A DNA stretch of 45,510 bases from CAZADS01 sp964483985 (GCA_964483985.1 CAZADS010000041.1:1-45510); one strand, 5' to 3'; counted from the stretch's first letter, positions 16,178-24,185 are shown. Numbers and translations: made by a program. Notes: generated from the sequence alone by a model not told the origin.

Positions 16178-17725
16178 ATGACGGAGATAAAAATCCCTGA
16201 AACCCCTAAAACGTTAAAAACCGTGCAGGAGGGGGCTCCATATTCAAACTTTTCTGAATCATCTCTTGACGATTTAGCGCTGGGGGCCATTCAGGAATTG
16301 GAGAGTGGCGATCGGGAATTTGCGGAAAAAATTTTTAAGCAAATATTGAACGAAAATATAGATCATCCGGGAGCTTTACATGGTATGGCTCTTGTCGCCC
16401 GGCAAAAGGAGCAATGGGAAATAGGGACCGAATTGATTAGACGGGCTCTGATGATAACTCCACAAGATGGATTTATGCACAATACTATGGGGCTACTTTT
16501 AGAAGGGGGAGGACGCATAGAAGAAGCGGTGGAAGCGTATAAATTAGGACTTCGTTTTGTCCCCAAAAATATTAGTCTGCTTAATAATCTTGGAAGTGCA
16601 TACACAAAGATGGGGAGATCGAGGGAAGCTCTTTCGTCGTTTAAACACGCAATCGACCTTGGCGCCTTAAGTCTTGAAGTGCTGTCAAATTATGCTACAG
16701 CATTATCCAATTTAGGCCAATTTAAACGAGCTGAGCCATATTATAAAAAGATGCTCGAACTTTTCCCAGAGCCCGGGAGGCATCAATTTCTTTACGCCGG
16801 TCAGTTGCTAAAAAACGGTTATTGGAAAGATGGTTGGACTTATTATGATAGGCGTTTTCTCAATCAAGAGTATCAACAATTTAGCCCTTATTTTAATATA
16901 CCAATTTGGGATGGTTCAGAATTGGACAACGGTTCTCTATTACTTTGGGGCGAGCAAGGAATCGGGGATGAAATTCGTTTCGCAAGTATGATCCCGGAAA
17001 TTCTGCCTCAATCAAATAAGATTTTCATAGAGTGTTCAGCCAAATTGGTCCCGTTATTCAAGCGATCGTTCCCTAGTGCGGAAATCATAGCCGCACCTGA
17101 TGCGTTAAAAAAATGCGAGGGAGGGGAATTCGATCTGATGTGCCCGCTGGGCGCACTCGGGAAAATTTTCAGAAATGACGCCGATGACTTTCCATGCCAT
17201 GATGGTTATTTGATTGCGGATAAGTCGCTGACGTTGGAGTTTAGAGAGCGATTGATACGACTTGGGCAGGACGCAAAAATAGGTTTGTGCTGGAGAAGCG
17301 GTTTGTCTGGGGCATTCCGATCGGATCATTACGTTGAATTTGCACAGCTTGAACCGATATTTGAGCTTAAAAATAAGACTTTTGTTAATCTTCAATATGA
17401 CATCACAAAAACCGAGCTTGATGATATTACCGCCAATTTAGGCGTGCACCTTCACCATTGGGATGATGTGGACCTTTTAAATGATATAGATAGGGCAGCT
17501 TCGTTGACTAAAGCACTAGATTTGGTGATTAGCGCCTCTACGTCAGTTTCTTGCCTCGCAGGAGCCTTAGGGGTGCCAGTTTTGGAGTTTCGGCCAACTC
17601 CAGTCCCAGAAAAATTTTTGATAGACGGGCATTGTCCGTGGTTTCCTAGCATGCGATATATTAGCAAGAGAAGTCATGAACCCTGGTCCAAAGTTTTTCG
17701 ACAAATTGCTCTAGATATCGGATAG
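16178..17725 (+). CDS. TPR / glycosyltransferase-like protein 1 (FlmG-like)
   Basis: A 515-residue protein. TPR units run from about residue 35 to 215 (HNTMGLLLEGGGRIEEAVEA, NNLGSAYTKMGRSREALSSF). A GT-B-like glycosyltransferase domain follows, with PIWDG, the signature GEQGIGDEIRFAS at 258-270, IGLCWRSG, VNLQYDI and DLVISASTSVSCLAGALGVP. The architecture is that of FlmG, the Caulobacter enzyme that binds flagellin through its TPRs and glycosylates it. Two paralogues lie near the flagellins (26459 and 31762). This copy sits beside the hook operon fliK-flgD-flgE, with which it converges. A role in flagellin or hook modification is inference. Confidence 0.75.
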   Translation: MTEIKIPETPKTLKTVQEGAPYSNFSESSLDDLALGAIQELESGDREFAEKIFKQILNENIDHPGALHGMALVARQKEQWEIGTELIRRALMITPQDGFMHNTMGLLLEGGGRIEEAVEAYKLGLRFVPKNISLLNNLGSAYTKMGRSREALSSFKHAIDLGALSLEVLSNYATALSNLGQFKRAEPYYKKMLELFPEPGRHQFLYAGQLLKNGYWKDGWTYYDRRFLNQEYQQFSPYFNIPIWDGSELDNGSLLLWGEQGIGDEIRFASMIPEILPQSNKIFIECSAKLVPLFKRSFPSAEIIAAPDALKKCEGGEFDLMCPLGALGKIFRNDADDFPCHDGYLIADKSLTLEFRERLIRLGQDAKIGLCWRSGLSGAFRSDHYVEFAQLEPIFELKNKTFVNLQYDITKTELDDITANLGVHLHHWDDVDLLNDIDRAASLTKALDLVISASTSVSCLAGALGVPVLEFRPTPVPEKFLIDGHCPWFPSMRYISKRSHEPWSKVFRQIALDIG

Positions 17726-17798
17726 AGAGGCTGGGTTATTGAGCTCCTAAAAACCACTGGTTAGAAATATAATACTAAAAAGAATATAATAAAAATAA

Positions 17799-17824
17799 TG
17801 GCTCTAGGTATTTTCCTAGAGCCA
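17799..17824. terminator. Bidirectional intrinsic terminator between TPR/GT 1 and flgE
   Basis: A perfect 10-bp stem, TGGCTCTAGG / CCTAGAGCCA, with a 6-base loop, followed by TATTTT on the plus strand and by ATTATTTTT on the minus strand. It lies between two convergent genes and can serve both. Confidence 0.88.
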
Positions 17825-17853
17825 TATTTTAGCGAAATGGAGTTAAGATATTT

Positions 17854-19209
17854 CTAACGTTTCACTCGGATAATTTCATCAAGTAATTGGTCGCCAGTTG
17901 AAATAATTTTAGTGGCAGCGCCGTATGCCCGTTGAGTGATAATGAGATCTGTAAATTCTTGGGCTATGTCTACAGTTGAACTCTCTAATGCGCTAGAAGA
18001 TATTCGCCCGGTTCCGCCCTCTGTTGGCAGGTTTAGAAGGGTATCTCCAGAATTTGCAGTTACTCGGAATGCGTTTCCTGTCACACCCTCAAGTTTATTC
18101 GCAGCTGGTACTGTGCCGACTGGTAGTTGGTAAATAATTCTTGACGAGCCATTAGCGAATAGGGCCGTTAATTTCCCTTGGTTGTCAAAATTGACCGATG
18201 TTAGGCTCGTTGGTCCTGACCCATCTTGGGACAATAGTTGTTCGGAAAAGGCTGAAGCGTATTGTGTAACCCCAGTTGGTTGATCAAAGTTGCCAAAATT
18301 AACATTTATTGTGATGTTATCGACGACTCGGTTGTCAAAGTTGCCGCCCGCGGCTTCAATACCATTCGCGACCGCGTTGCCGCCTAAGAAGACGATTGAG
18401 GAAGTCATAGCAGTTCCTGTTGCCCCAGCAGCACCGCCTATAGTGTTAGGTGTACCGTCTGCGTTAAACACTATCGTTTGAAAAGCGCCGACACCCGCGC
18501 CATCTGGGTTTCCGGGCACTGTCGTTGCTGCATTGAGAGGGTCTACCAAGTCAGCACTGAATCGGTAGGTGTTGGCAGCATTTCGGGTCCAGGTTAGGCG
18601 CATTAGATAGTTGTTTCCTAAACTATCGTAAACCGTTAGGAAGTTGCGACTGGTGTTTTGGTTAAGTGCTTCTCTCGAATCCAGATTTACAAAAATTTCG
18701 GCCTGGGTAGTCGGTTTAGCCACTTGCTTAAATTTGGAAAGGTCCACTGATTCAAGGCTAGACAACAGTCCCTTGGTTGTCTGGTTAACCAATGAACCGT
18801 CGGAGTTGGTCAGATACCCTTGCAGATAATATCCACCGGCGTTTCTAAGACGGTCGTTTTCATCTTCTTTGAAGCTGCCAGCACGAGTTAGCAAATATTC
18901 ATCATTCACTGTGGGTGTAGCTGAACCATTAACGACGAAAAATCCGTTCCCATCAATCGCTATGTCCGTGGCTGACGAACTGGATTGAAGTAGCCCTTGT
19001 TTTTCAGGGTCTAGAACTGTTATCGCAGAAACACCACCCGCCGTAGCACTAGTGCTAAGGCTTTGAGTGACCAAAGATTTGAATTGGACATCGCTGTCTT
19101 TGAACCCAACGGTGCTAGCGTTGGCAATATTGTCTGAAATAACGGCAAAATTAGTTGCTTGGGATGCGACTGCCGCGACTCCAGCAAAAAGTCCAGAGTT
19201 TATACTCAT
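17854..19209 (-). CDS. flgE: Flagellar hook protein FlgE
   Basis: A 451-residue hook subunit. The N-terminal rod/hook signature NFAVISDNIANASTVGFK and the C-terminal EFTDLIITQRAYGAATKI with GDQLLDEIIRVKR are diagnostic. The central region, with LLTRAGSFKEDENDRLRNAG, forms the variable outer domains. The length is normal for the family. GGAG lies seven bases before the ATG. Last gene of fliK-flgD-flgE, after a 109-base gap that contains a 17-base perfect palindrome. It terminates at the strong hairpin 17799-17824. Confidence 0.96.
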   Translation of the reverse strand: MSINSGLFAGVAAVASQATNFAVISDNIANASTVGFKDSDVQFKSLVTQSLSTSATAGGVSAITVLDPEKQGLLQSSSSATDIAIDGNGFFVVNGSATPTVNDEYLLTRAGSFKEDENDRLRNAGGYYLQGYLTNSDGSLVNQTTKGLLSSLESVDLSKFKQVAKPTTQAEIFVNLDSREALNQNTSRNFLTVYDSLGNNYLMRLTWTRNAANTYRFSADLVDPLNAATTVPGNPDGAGVGAFQTIVFNADGTPNTIGGAAGATGTAMTSSIVFLGGNAVANGIEAAGGNFDNRVVDNITINVNFGNFDQPTGVTQYASAFSEQLLSQDGSGPTSLTSVNFDNQGKLTALFANGSSRIIYQLPVGTVPAANKLEGVTGNAFRVTANSGDTLLNLPTEGGTGRISSSALESSTVDIAQEFTDLIITQRAYGAATKIISTGDQLLDEIIRVKR

Positions 19210-19230
19210 TTTGTTTCTCCATTAACGCTA

Positions 19231-19247
19231 TCGGAACAGTGTTCCGA
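19231..19247 (-). promoter_or_regulatory. 17-bp palindrome just upstream of flgE
   Basis: TCGGAACA-G-TGTTCCGA is a perfect inverted repeat with a single central base. It ends 22 bases before the flgE start, inside the flgD-flgE spacer. It could be an operator for a dimeric regulator or an RNA hairpin that sets flgE translation. Which one is not decided by the sequence. Confidence 0.5.
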
Positions 19248-19318
19248 AAAGTTCATTTTAATTTTTGGCGCGTTCTCGCCATTTTGGGCGTTTTGCGTGA
19301 TTTAGTTATTTCCTGGCC

Positions 19319-19993
19319 CTACTGGCTTGGAGTCTTTTTGACTTTCATTACTTCTGTAAGCGCGACCTTTATATTGTCGCCCACTAAGAGTTTGGGTGTT
19401 TCGTCATCGGTTTGAACCCCATTTACCTGACCCGTACTGATGACCTTGCTATTGATTTGATTCCCCGATGAGCTAAGAGCAACTACCTGCAAAGTATAGT
19501 CTCCGGGAGTTAATGATGCCCCGTTGCTATCAACAAGGCCCCAGTTAAATCTATGTCGCACGCCCGGAGCTGTTTGGCCCTGCTCGGTGTAAACGAGCTT
19601 TCCGGTTGCGTCCAAAACTTGTAAGGAGACTGATTGGGCGGATTGATTGAATTCATAATCCCAATTTGTCCCAGCTGGAGATACAGTGATTTTATCGCTT
19701 TCGAACTGTACTTCATGGCCTATGAAGGAAACGGCCGCGGCTTCAGCATTTCCCGTTTGCAGTCCTACGAGCGTCTCTAAATTTTTGTTTTGTGCGATCT
19801 GTTGCTCCACAGCCGCAAATTGGACCAATTGGGCAGTCATTTGATGGGTATCCATCGGATTGGTTGGGTCCTGATTTTGCAATTGCGTGGTTAGCATTAC
19901 TAGAAAAGTGTTTAAATCACTTCCAAGGCCTTCCAAGGCTTTATTGGCGGCGCCTGATTTTTGGGGAAGAGGTGTAACCGGTGTGGTTTCCAT
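19319..19993 (-). CDS. flgD: Flagellar hook capping protein FlgD
   Basis: A 224-residue hook-assembly scaffold, needed for FlgE polymerisation. The conserved N-terminal block LNTFLVMLTTQLQNQDPTNP followed by MDTHQMTAQLVQFAAVEQQI is diagnostic. A FlgD Ig/tudor-like region follows, with VSFIGHEVQF, GVRHRFNWGLVDSNGASLTP and GDYTLQVVA. AAAGGA lies eight bases before the ATG. It starts 12 bases after the fliK stop, in the same operon. Confidence 0.95.
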   Translation of the reverse strand: METTPVTPLPQKSGAANKALEGLGSDLNTFLVMLTTQLQNQDPTNPMDTHQMTAQLVQFAAVEQQIAQNKNLETLVGLQTGNAEAAAVSFIGHEVQFESDKITVSPAGTNWDYEFNQSAQSVSLQVLDATGKLVYTEQGQTAPGVRHRFNWGLVDSNGASLTPGDYTLQVVALSSSGNQINSKVISTGQVNGVQTDDETPKLLVGDNIKVALTEVMKVKKTPSQ

Positions 19994-20005
19994 AAACTTA
20001 ATCCT

Positions 20006-22147
20006 TTAAGCTAAGAAATTAACAGTGCCGTCGGGCGTTAAGCCGATGGCTGTAGCTGGAATGTTTGATTCATTTCCTTCCCGGTTTGACGAAGCATTTT
20101 CCTGTGATTCCTCATTGGGCGTTTGCTCTGTATCTTGATTTGCTTGATGCATTGCATTCTGGTTTTCTCGGCCGTTGAGGGTAAAGGTTAACGAATTTTG
20201 GTCTGTTTTAAGGCCGGCATCCTGCAAGGCACGGTCGAGGGTCCTTAAATCACGTTGTAGCAAATCTAACGTTTCAGGTTTTTCAACCAGTATTAGGGCT
20301 TTGGCCCTGCCATCGGCTGTGATGTCCAATTTTACTTCTACTTTTCCCAAGTCTTCAGGTTTTAGTTGCAGCCGGATTTGACTATCCCCGTTTTTGATCG
20401 CCTTTGATATTTGAACCGAAACCTGATTGGCTGGCGGAGATACGGGCACGCGAGCTATTTGAGGGGGTTCACTGACCCTGCTGTTAGGGCCGGATGGGAT
20501 TATTTGGTGACTTCCACCTCCTCCATTAGGGACGGAATCTATTCTCGTCGAGGTTACAGTCTCTCCCGACGATAGTTTGGCTGCCTTCGCTACTGGAATA
20601 TTTCGAGATGAGGAAAGCTCCAGCGAAAATTTGCGATTATTCTGGTTAATTACCGGCGGGTTGGATGGCGGATTCACCAGAGAAGCTGGAGAGTGGAATG
20701 CAGAGGACGCATTATTGTTAGTTACTGTTGGATTGATGTTTTGAAAACTCGGTTGGTTACTAAAATTTATCGCCTTCTGGTTTTTAATATGCCCTACGTG
20801 GAGAGCGCTTCGCTTGCCAAGATTTTGAGCAGCTAAACTCAGGCTCGTTATTTCGCCTTTCTCAACGGGGCGCTCTTGAGGGCCCAAGACTAATGTTTGG
20901 TGAGTTTGCAGGTTCTGTTTCTGAAGAGAAGGGCTAAGGTTGCCCGCTGTGTTATTTTTCTCAGTTCCGGGTTTATCTACGTTATCTACCGTGTTGATTA
21001 GGTCTCTATTAATAGAATGTGAATTCTGAAAAGGTTGTGAATTGGGTTTCCCATTGAGTTGCAGTGCATTTGAAGCGGGAAGGTTAACGTCAGTTCTTTT
21101 GGTAGAAGGGTCTGCTTCGGTTAATGTTGCGGTTTGAGGCACGGTGCTGGCTAAGGAACCATTTTTAATTGGGGTCGTTATAGTGGGGTTGATATTTTGG
21201 TTAGAGATTGGCTGTTGTTTTACTCCGGTTTTTGGTGTGCTTTGATTGGATTCAATATCTAAACTTTGTTGAGCTTGGACAAGGTTTTTTCCAGAGGCAC
21301 TCGATGGTTTAGCGACTATATTTGCTACAGTTTTTTCAATTTTGGGAGCCAAGCCATGATCCGATGGAGTGGCGGGTTGTTTGGCTAAGTTTAGTGAATG
21401 TGAGTTTGATTTTATAATCGTTTGCTTGCTTTGAGATGGGCTAACGTGTTCTAGCGGCCCCTTTTTTAGCCTTTGGAAATCGACTGAGTTTTCTGTTCTG
21501 TTCTTATCGGGATTTGCATTAATTATCCGAAATTCCTCTGAACCATTCGAAGGTTTGGCAATTACGCTGGCGTTAGCGGCGTTAGTTTTGTTTATTAGCG
21601 TTAAACCAACCGGGGTGTTGTTATTTTCGGACATCGATTTCCCCAGTCCGCCTAACTGGTCGGATGGAATCGCCTGATGATTGCTTGTTTGCTGGATCGG
21701 CTCATTTTTCTCAGATTTAGACATTCCCGCAATAGGTTGTGCGGCCGGGCTACTGCCATTGTTTTGGGCTGGGAAAATTGGGTTATTTTCCCCATTAGCG
21801 GTCTTTGCTAAATTGTTATCATTATCTCGGGCGGGGATCGGGGTGTCGTGATCTTGATCATTAAGGTGAGGTTCATTGTCTAATGATTTATTTGAATCGT
21901 AATCTTGGAGATCCTGCCTATTATCAGACAAGCGACTATCTAAATTTAAGTTTGTTTTGGTGTCTTCGGAAGTGGGCCTAATGCCTAGTTCTTCGTTATT
22001 AATTTGTCGAGGGGCTGCTAAATCTGAGAAATGAGCCGACATCTCCTTTATTAAAAGGGCTCCAAAAAGTTCGGAGGAAGCTCCAGTGATTCTATCAAAA
22101 TTGATTTTGGTCGTTTCCAATTCGATTTGGTCGATTGACGGCATCAT
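20006..22147 (-). CDS. fliK: Flagellar hook-length control protein FliK
   Basis: A 713-residue protein. The first 550 residues or so are low-complexity and rich in Asn, Ser, Gln and Pro, as expected of the secreted molecular ruler. The C-terminal domain matches the FliK C-terminal family: AIKNGDSQIRLQLKPEDLGK, VEVKLDITADGRAKALI and LLQRDLRTLDRALQDAGL. FliK measures hook length and switches FlhB export specificity from hook to filament proteins. It is longer than E. coli FliK (375 aa), common in alphaproteobacteria. First gene of the fliK-flgD-flgE operon. A sigma-54 promoter lies just upstream. Confidence 0.9.
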   Translation of the reverse strand: MMPSIDQIELETTKINFDRITGASSELFGALLIKEMSAHFSDLAAPRQINNEELGIRPTSEDTKTNLNLDSRLSDNRQDLQDYDSNKSLDNEPHLNDQDHDTPIPARDNDNNLAKTANGENNPIFPAQNNGSSPAAQPIAGMSKSEKNEPIQQTSNHQAIPSDQLGGLGKSMSENNNTPVGLTLINKTNAANASVIAKPSNGSEEFRIINANPDKNRTENSVDFQRLKKGPLEHVSPSQSKQTIIKSNSHSLNLAKQPATPSDHGLAPKIEKTVANIVAKPSSASGKNLVQAQQSLDIESNQSTPKTGVKQQPISNQNINPTITTPIKNGSLASTVPQTATLTEADPSTKRTDVNLPASNALQLNGKPNSQPFQNSHSINRDLINTVDNVDKPGTEKNNTAGNLSPSLQKQNLQTHQTLVLGPQERPVEKGEITSLSLAAQNLGKRSALHVGHIKNQKAINFSNQPSFQNINPTVTNNNASSAFHSPASLVNPPSNPPVINQNNRKFSLELSSSRNIPVAKAAKLSSGETVTSTRIDSVPNGGGGSHQIIPSGPNSRVSEPPQIARVPVSPPANQVSVQISKAIKNGDSQIRLQLKPEDLGKVEVKLDITADGRAKALILVEKPETLDLLQRDLRTLDRALQDAGLKTDQNSLTFTLNGRENQNAMHQANQDTEQTPNEESQENASSNREGNESNIPATAIGLTPDGTVNFLA

Positions 22148-22180
22148 GTGCTAGCCCCGTTTTTGTTTCGAAAAGTTACA

Positions 22181-22196
22181 TGCAAATCGGATGCCA
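22181..22196 (-). promoter_or_regulatory. Candidate sigma-54 promoter of fliK-flgD-flgE
   Basis: On the minus strand, TGGCATCCGATTTGCA matches the consensus TGGCAC-N5-TTGC with the required 14-base GG-to-GC span. The predicted start is near 22170, about 20 bases before the fliK ATG. Confidence 0.78.
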
Positions 22197-22454
22197 GTTT
22201 TATTTTTATTTTTTCGAGAAAATAGGACGTTTTTAGTTAAAACACTTCCAAAATAGGTTCACCCTTTTAATAAGAGGGTAAATTTTTTACTGAACTGGTA
22301 AAATTTGCCGACCGTGTTTAGTTCGAAAACATTAGACGCATAAAGTAACAGGCCTGATTTTACAGAGTTTTTGATTAACACGTTTTCCTTTAAACAAAAG
22401 AAAACATACCGTTAACACCCGTTTTAAAATATTTTTTTTGGTATTCTAACAGAT

Positions 22455-22470
22455 TGGCCGACTTTTTGCT
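22455..22470 (+). promoter_or_regulatory. Candidate sigma-54 promoter of the small-ORF/flagellin locus
   Basis: TGGCCGACTTTTTGCT has the exact 14-base GG-to-GC spacing and a perfect TTGCT -12 element. The predicted start is near 22481, giving a leader of about 160 bases before the first small ORF. Confidence 0.75.
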
Positions 22471-22545
22471 TTTAAATTGGCAATAGCAAAAAATACAAAA
22501 TAAGATTAATTAACCTAAAATAAAAAATAAATTTACATAAAATTG

Positions 22546-22574
22546 TTGACATTTGTATTTATTAGTGACATATA
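22546..22574 (+). promoter_or_regulatory. Candidate sigma-70-type promoter (TTGACA-N17-CATATA)
   Basis: A perfect -35 with a 17-base spacer and a fair -10. The TTGACA lies 94 bases before the small ORF's ATG. TTGACA recurs at 95 and 103 bases before the ATGs of flagellins 1 and 2. Confidence 0.5.
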
Positions 22575-22595
22575 GGTTTCCGAATTAGCTACTAA

Positions 22596-22632
22596 CAGCC
22601 GGCAGAAGTCAGCTGTAACCTTAGAATGAGGA
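22596..22632 (+). promoter_or_regulatory. Flagellin-type leader, copy 1: hairpin plus SD-sequestering element
   Basis: CAGC-C-GGC, AGAA loop, GTC-A-GCTG (22596-22615), then after three bases CCTTAGAATGAGGA. CCTT (22619-22622) can pair with GAGG (22628-22631), which is the ribosome-binding site of the small ORF at 22640. It shares the 11-base run GCCGGCAGAAG and most of the second element with the flagellin 1 leader. Confidence 0.7.
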
Positions 22633-22639
22633 TCAAAGT

Positions 22640-22834
22640 ATGAATATCCAAGTGACTAATGCTCCTTCCACGCGGTACTTTCTTAGTTCGCGGGATGTGA
22701 TTAACTCCATTCCAGAAATTAGAAAAAGAAAAGAAGCCCAATCAGACGCCGGAGACCGGCGTAAAGCGGATAGGGATGGGAAGCAAGGCTCTCAGCCTGG
22801 TACGGATTCTTCCGCTATAGATATCAGATCATGA
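22640..22834 (+). CDS. Unrecognised small protein with flagellin-type leader (64 aa)
   Basis: A 64-residue, hydrophilic, probably disordered protein. Its middle is strongly charged (EIRKRKEAQSDAGDRRKADR) and the tail is Gly/Ser-rich, ending SAIDIRS. No signal peptide, membrane segment or cysteine. No family is recognised. Evidence that it is a gene: its 5' leader is nearly the same as that of flagellin 1, including hairpin, CCTTAGAA and GAGG spaced eight bases from the ATG, and a sigma-54 promoter lies upstream. It lies divergent from fliK and before the flagellins. A role in flagellar export, assembly or regulation is inference. It might instead be a remnant of a lost flagellin-locus gene. 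Confidence 0.6.
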   Translation: MNIQVTNAPSTRYFLSSRDVINSIPEIRKRKEAQSDAGDRRKADRDGKQGSQPGTDSSAIDIRS

Positions 22835-22887
22835 TTTTAAAATGATTTCTGTAAGGAGATCCAGGTTCCGCACGATTTGGAGTGAAA

Positions 22888-22902
22888 CCTTAGAAAGAGG
22901 AG
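22888..22902 (+). promoter_or_regulatory. Flagellin-type leader, copy 2: SD-sequestering element
   Basis: CCTTAGAAAGAGGAG stands right before the second small ORF. CCTT (22888-22891) can pair with GAGG (22897-22900). The upstream hairpin is weaker here: only TCCA/TGGA around a long loop (about 22860-22881). Confidence 0.6.
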
Positions 22903-22909
22903 ATAAGCA

Positions 22910-23101
22910 ATGGTTATTGGCAACGAGATTCTGCATCGTCCGCAGTTTTTGCCGTACCCTAAGTTTGATCCACTGAGTCTGGGTGTTTCGAATCAAATTA
23001 CAAAAGGACCCAGTGTCAAACTTATGGCAACTACGTTTCAAAAAGACATTAATGATAAATTAGATACAAATTTAAGTAAAATACTTGACATATATGTGTA
23101 A
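22910..23101 (+). CDS. Unrecognised small protein 2 with flagellin-type leader (63 aa)
   Basis: A 63-residue protein with no recognised family, no cysteine, no signal peptide and no membrane helix. Its first half is Pro-rich (HRPQFLPYPKFDPLSLGV), the second looks amphipathic-helical (TTFQKDINDKLDTNLSKILD) and it ends LDIYV. It has a very good ribosome-binding site (AGAGGAG, seven bases from ATG) inside the same CCTTAGAAAGAGGA element used by flagellin 1. It follows the first small ORF by 75 bases and is not similar to it in sequence. Its last codons contain the TTGACA proposed as the flagellin 1 promoter, so one of these two readings could be coincidental. Confidence 0.5.
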   Translation: MVIGNEILHRPQFLPYPKFDPLSLGVSNQITKGPSVKLMATTFQKDINDKLDTNLSKILDIYV

Positions 23102-23116
23102 CGATGGCACTAAAAT
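23085..23116 (+). promoter_or_regulatory. Possible promoter of flagellin 1 (TTGACA with poor -10)
   Basis: TTGACA at 23085-23090 lies 95 bases before the flagellin 1 ATG, in the same place relative to the leader as at 22546. The -10 is unclear: TAAAAT is 20 bases away. The hexamer also encodes the end of small protein 2. Confidence 0.3.
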
Positions 23117-23136
23117 GTCAACGAGGCAAATAAAGT

Positions 23137-23171
23137 GCCGGCAGAAGCTGGCTTCAACCTTAGAAAGAGGA
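23137..23171 (+). promoter_or_regulatory. Flagellin-type leader, copy 3 (flagellin 1): hairpin plus SD-sequestering element
   Basis: GCCGGC pairs with GCTGGC (one G-U) around an AGAA tetraloop at 23137-23152. Five bases later CCTTAGAAAGAGGA follows, where CCTT (23158-23161) can pair with the ribosome-binding GAGG (23167-23170). FlbT of Caulobacter binds a flagellin mRNA 5' UTR, and flbT is encoded 2.4 kb downstream here. Confidence 0.72.
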
Positions 23172-23179
23172 TTTGAAGA

Positions 23180-24004
23180 ATGACTATACCTAATTCAGTT
23201 CTAACTAATCCCTCGTCGTTTACCGCTCTTCGTACATTGAATACTATCAACCGAAGATTAGATACGGCGGAGGCCCGGGTATCAACCGGATTGAAAGTCA
23301 CGGGAGCCGTAGATAATGCTTCAGCCTTTGCTGTCGCTCAGGGTATCAGGGGCGAATTGAAGGCATTAGACGCAGTCGTTCAGGGGATAAACAGTACACA
23401 GGCTGTTGGCAATGGTGCACTGGCCGGTGCTGAGGCAATTTCTGATCTTTTGTCTGACATACGGGTTAAACTTACCGAACTGTCCAACCAAAGCATCACA
23501 ACCACCCAGAGAACCATCATTAAAAACGATTTCGATGCGCTGTTGTCTCAGGCATCAAACTTTGTCTCCAATGCTGTGTTTAATGGCAAGCGTCTTTTAA
23601 CTGGAGCGACCAACGTTAACACGTTGTCAAATTTAAGTGGTGGTACATTATCGTTAACAGCACAGCAACAAGTTGGTTTGCGTATAACCAGCCTAGCCGC
23701 TGCAATAGTCGGCACTGCTACAAACGCCCAAAGCGTGCTGACAGCACAATATTCGAATCTGGAGTCATTTGTTAATACGGCTCTCGGGTCGCTAGGGGAA
23801 GAAGTTCGCGCGTTGCAATTGCAGACCACGTTTCTTGAAACTCTCAGGGACGCGGCAGATGTTGGTTTGGGTAATATTGTCGATGCTGATTTGGCTAGAG
23901 AGTCAGCTAATTTGACGTCGGCGAGAGTTCAACAGGAATTAGCTGTACAAACACTTTCGATTGCAAATCAGCGACCCCAATTCCTTCTTGGTTTGTTTAG
24001 ATAA
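23180..24004 (+). CDS. Flagellin 1
   Basis: A 274-residue flagellin containing only D0/D1 helices with a very small central part. The N-terminus has FTALRTLNTINRRLDTAEAR, VSTGLKVTGAVDNASAFAVA and QGIRGELKALD. The C-terminus has IVDADLARESANLTSARVQQ and ELAVQTLSIANQRPQFLLGL, ending in FR. This is the usual size of alphaproteobacterial flagellins. It resembles flagellin 3 (28765) more than flagellin 2 (24260). Translation is probably controlled through its structured leader and FlbT. A strong hairpin follows the stop. Confidence 0.95.
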   Translation: MTIPNSVLTNPSSFTALRTLNTINRRLDTAEARVSTGLKVTGAVDNASAFAVAQGIRGELKALDAVVQGINSTQAVGNGALAGAEAISDLLSDIRVKLTELSNQSITTTQRTIIKNDFDALLSQASNFVSNAVFNGKRLLTGATNVNTLSNLSGGTLSLTAQQQVGLRITSLAAAIVGTATNAQSVLTAQYSNLESFVNTALGSLGEEVRALQLQTTFLETLRDAADVGLGNIVDADLARESANLTSARVQQELAVQTLSIANQRPQFLLGLFR

Positions 24005-24017
24005 CCTAATTCGAAGT

Positions 24018-24056
24018 TCGAAACGGAAGAATGAAGTTCTCATTCTTCCATTTCGA
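24018..24056 (+). terminator. Hairpin after flagellin 1
   Basis: TCGAAA-c-GGAAGAATGA pairs with TCATTCTTCC-a-TTTCGA, 16 pairs interrupted by one c/a mismatch, around a 5-base loop. It begins 14 bases after the stop. No T run follows, so it may stabilise the mRNA 3' end as well as terminate. Confidence 0.65.
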
Positions 24057-24156
24057 GAATACCAAGACTGATCTTATAAAGGATTAAAAAAGTTGAAAAA
24101 ATAAAGTGGATGATCGAACTGGAAGATTATCCAAAATTGATGTTTATTTTAAAAAC

Positions 24157-24185
24157 TTGACAGAATCTACCATTTGCAGCAGGCT
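24157..24185 (+). promoter_or_regulatory. Possible promoter of flagellin 2 (TTGACA, unclear -10)
   Basis: TTGACA lies 103 bases before the flagellin 2 ATG, parallel to the sites before the small ORF and flagellin 1. No good -10 is visible and no sigma-54 element was found in this gap. Confidence 0.28.

Larger units (their letters stand above)
22148..22639. other. 492-bp divergent regulatory region between fliK and the flagellin locus
   Basis: Very AT-rich. It holds two divergent sigma-54-type promoters (22181-22196 minus, 22455-22470 plus), a TTGACA-type promoter at 22546 and the first flagellin-type leader. No gene was seen. Confidence 0.7.

Noticed and set aside
20006..22147. Repetitive Asn/Ser/Gln-rich fliK segment as a tandem repeat or foreign insertion
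   Set aside because: No regular unit is seen. Low complexity is normal for the secreted ruler part of FliK.
23105..23119. TGGCACTAAAATGTC before flagellin 1
   Set aside because: A perfect -24 half, but the essential GC of the -12 element is TC.
23124..23139. AGGCAAATAAAGTGCC before flagellin 1 with sigma-54-like 14-base spacing
   Set aside because: Only GG, CA and GC match, and the predicted start near 23150 would cut through the conserved leader hairpin.
24025..24049. GGAAGAATGA/TCATTCTTCC as a repeat unit or mobile element end
   Set aside because: It occurs once, directly after a stop codon, with no partner repeat. It is better explained as a 3' hairpin.
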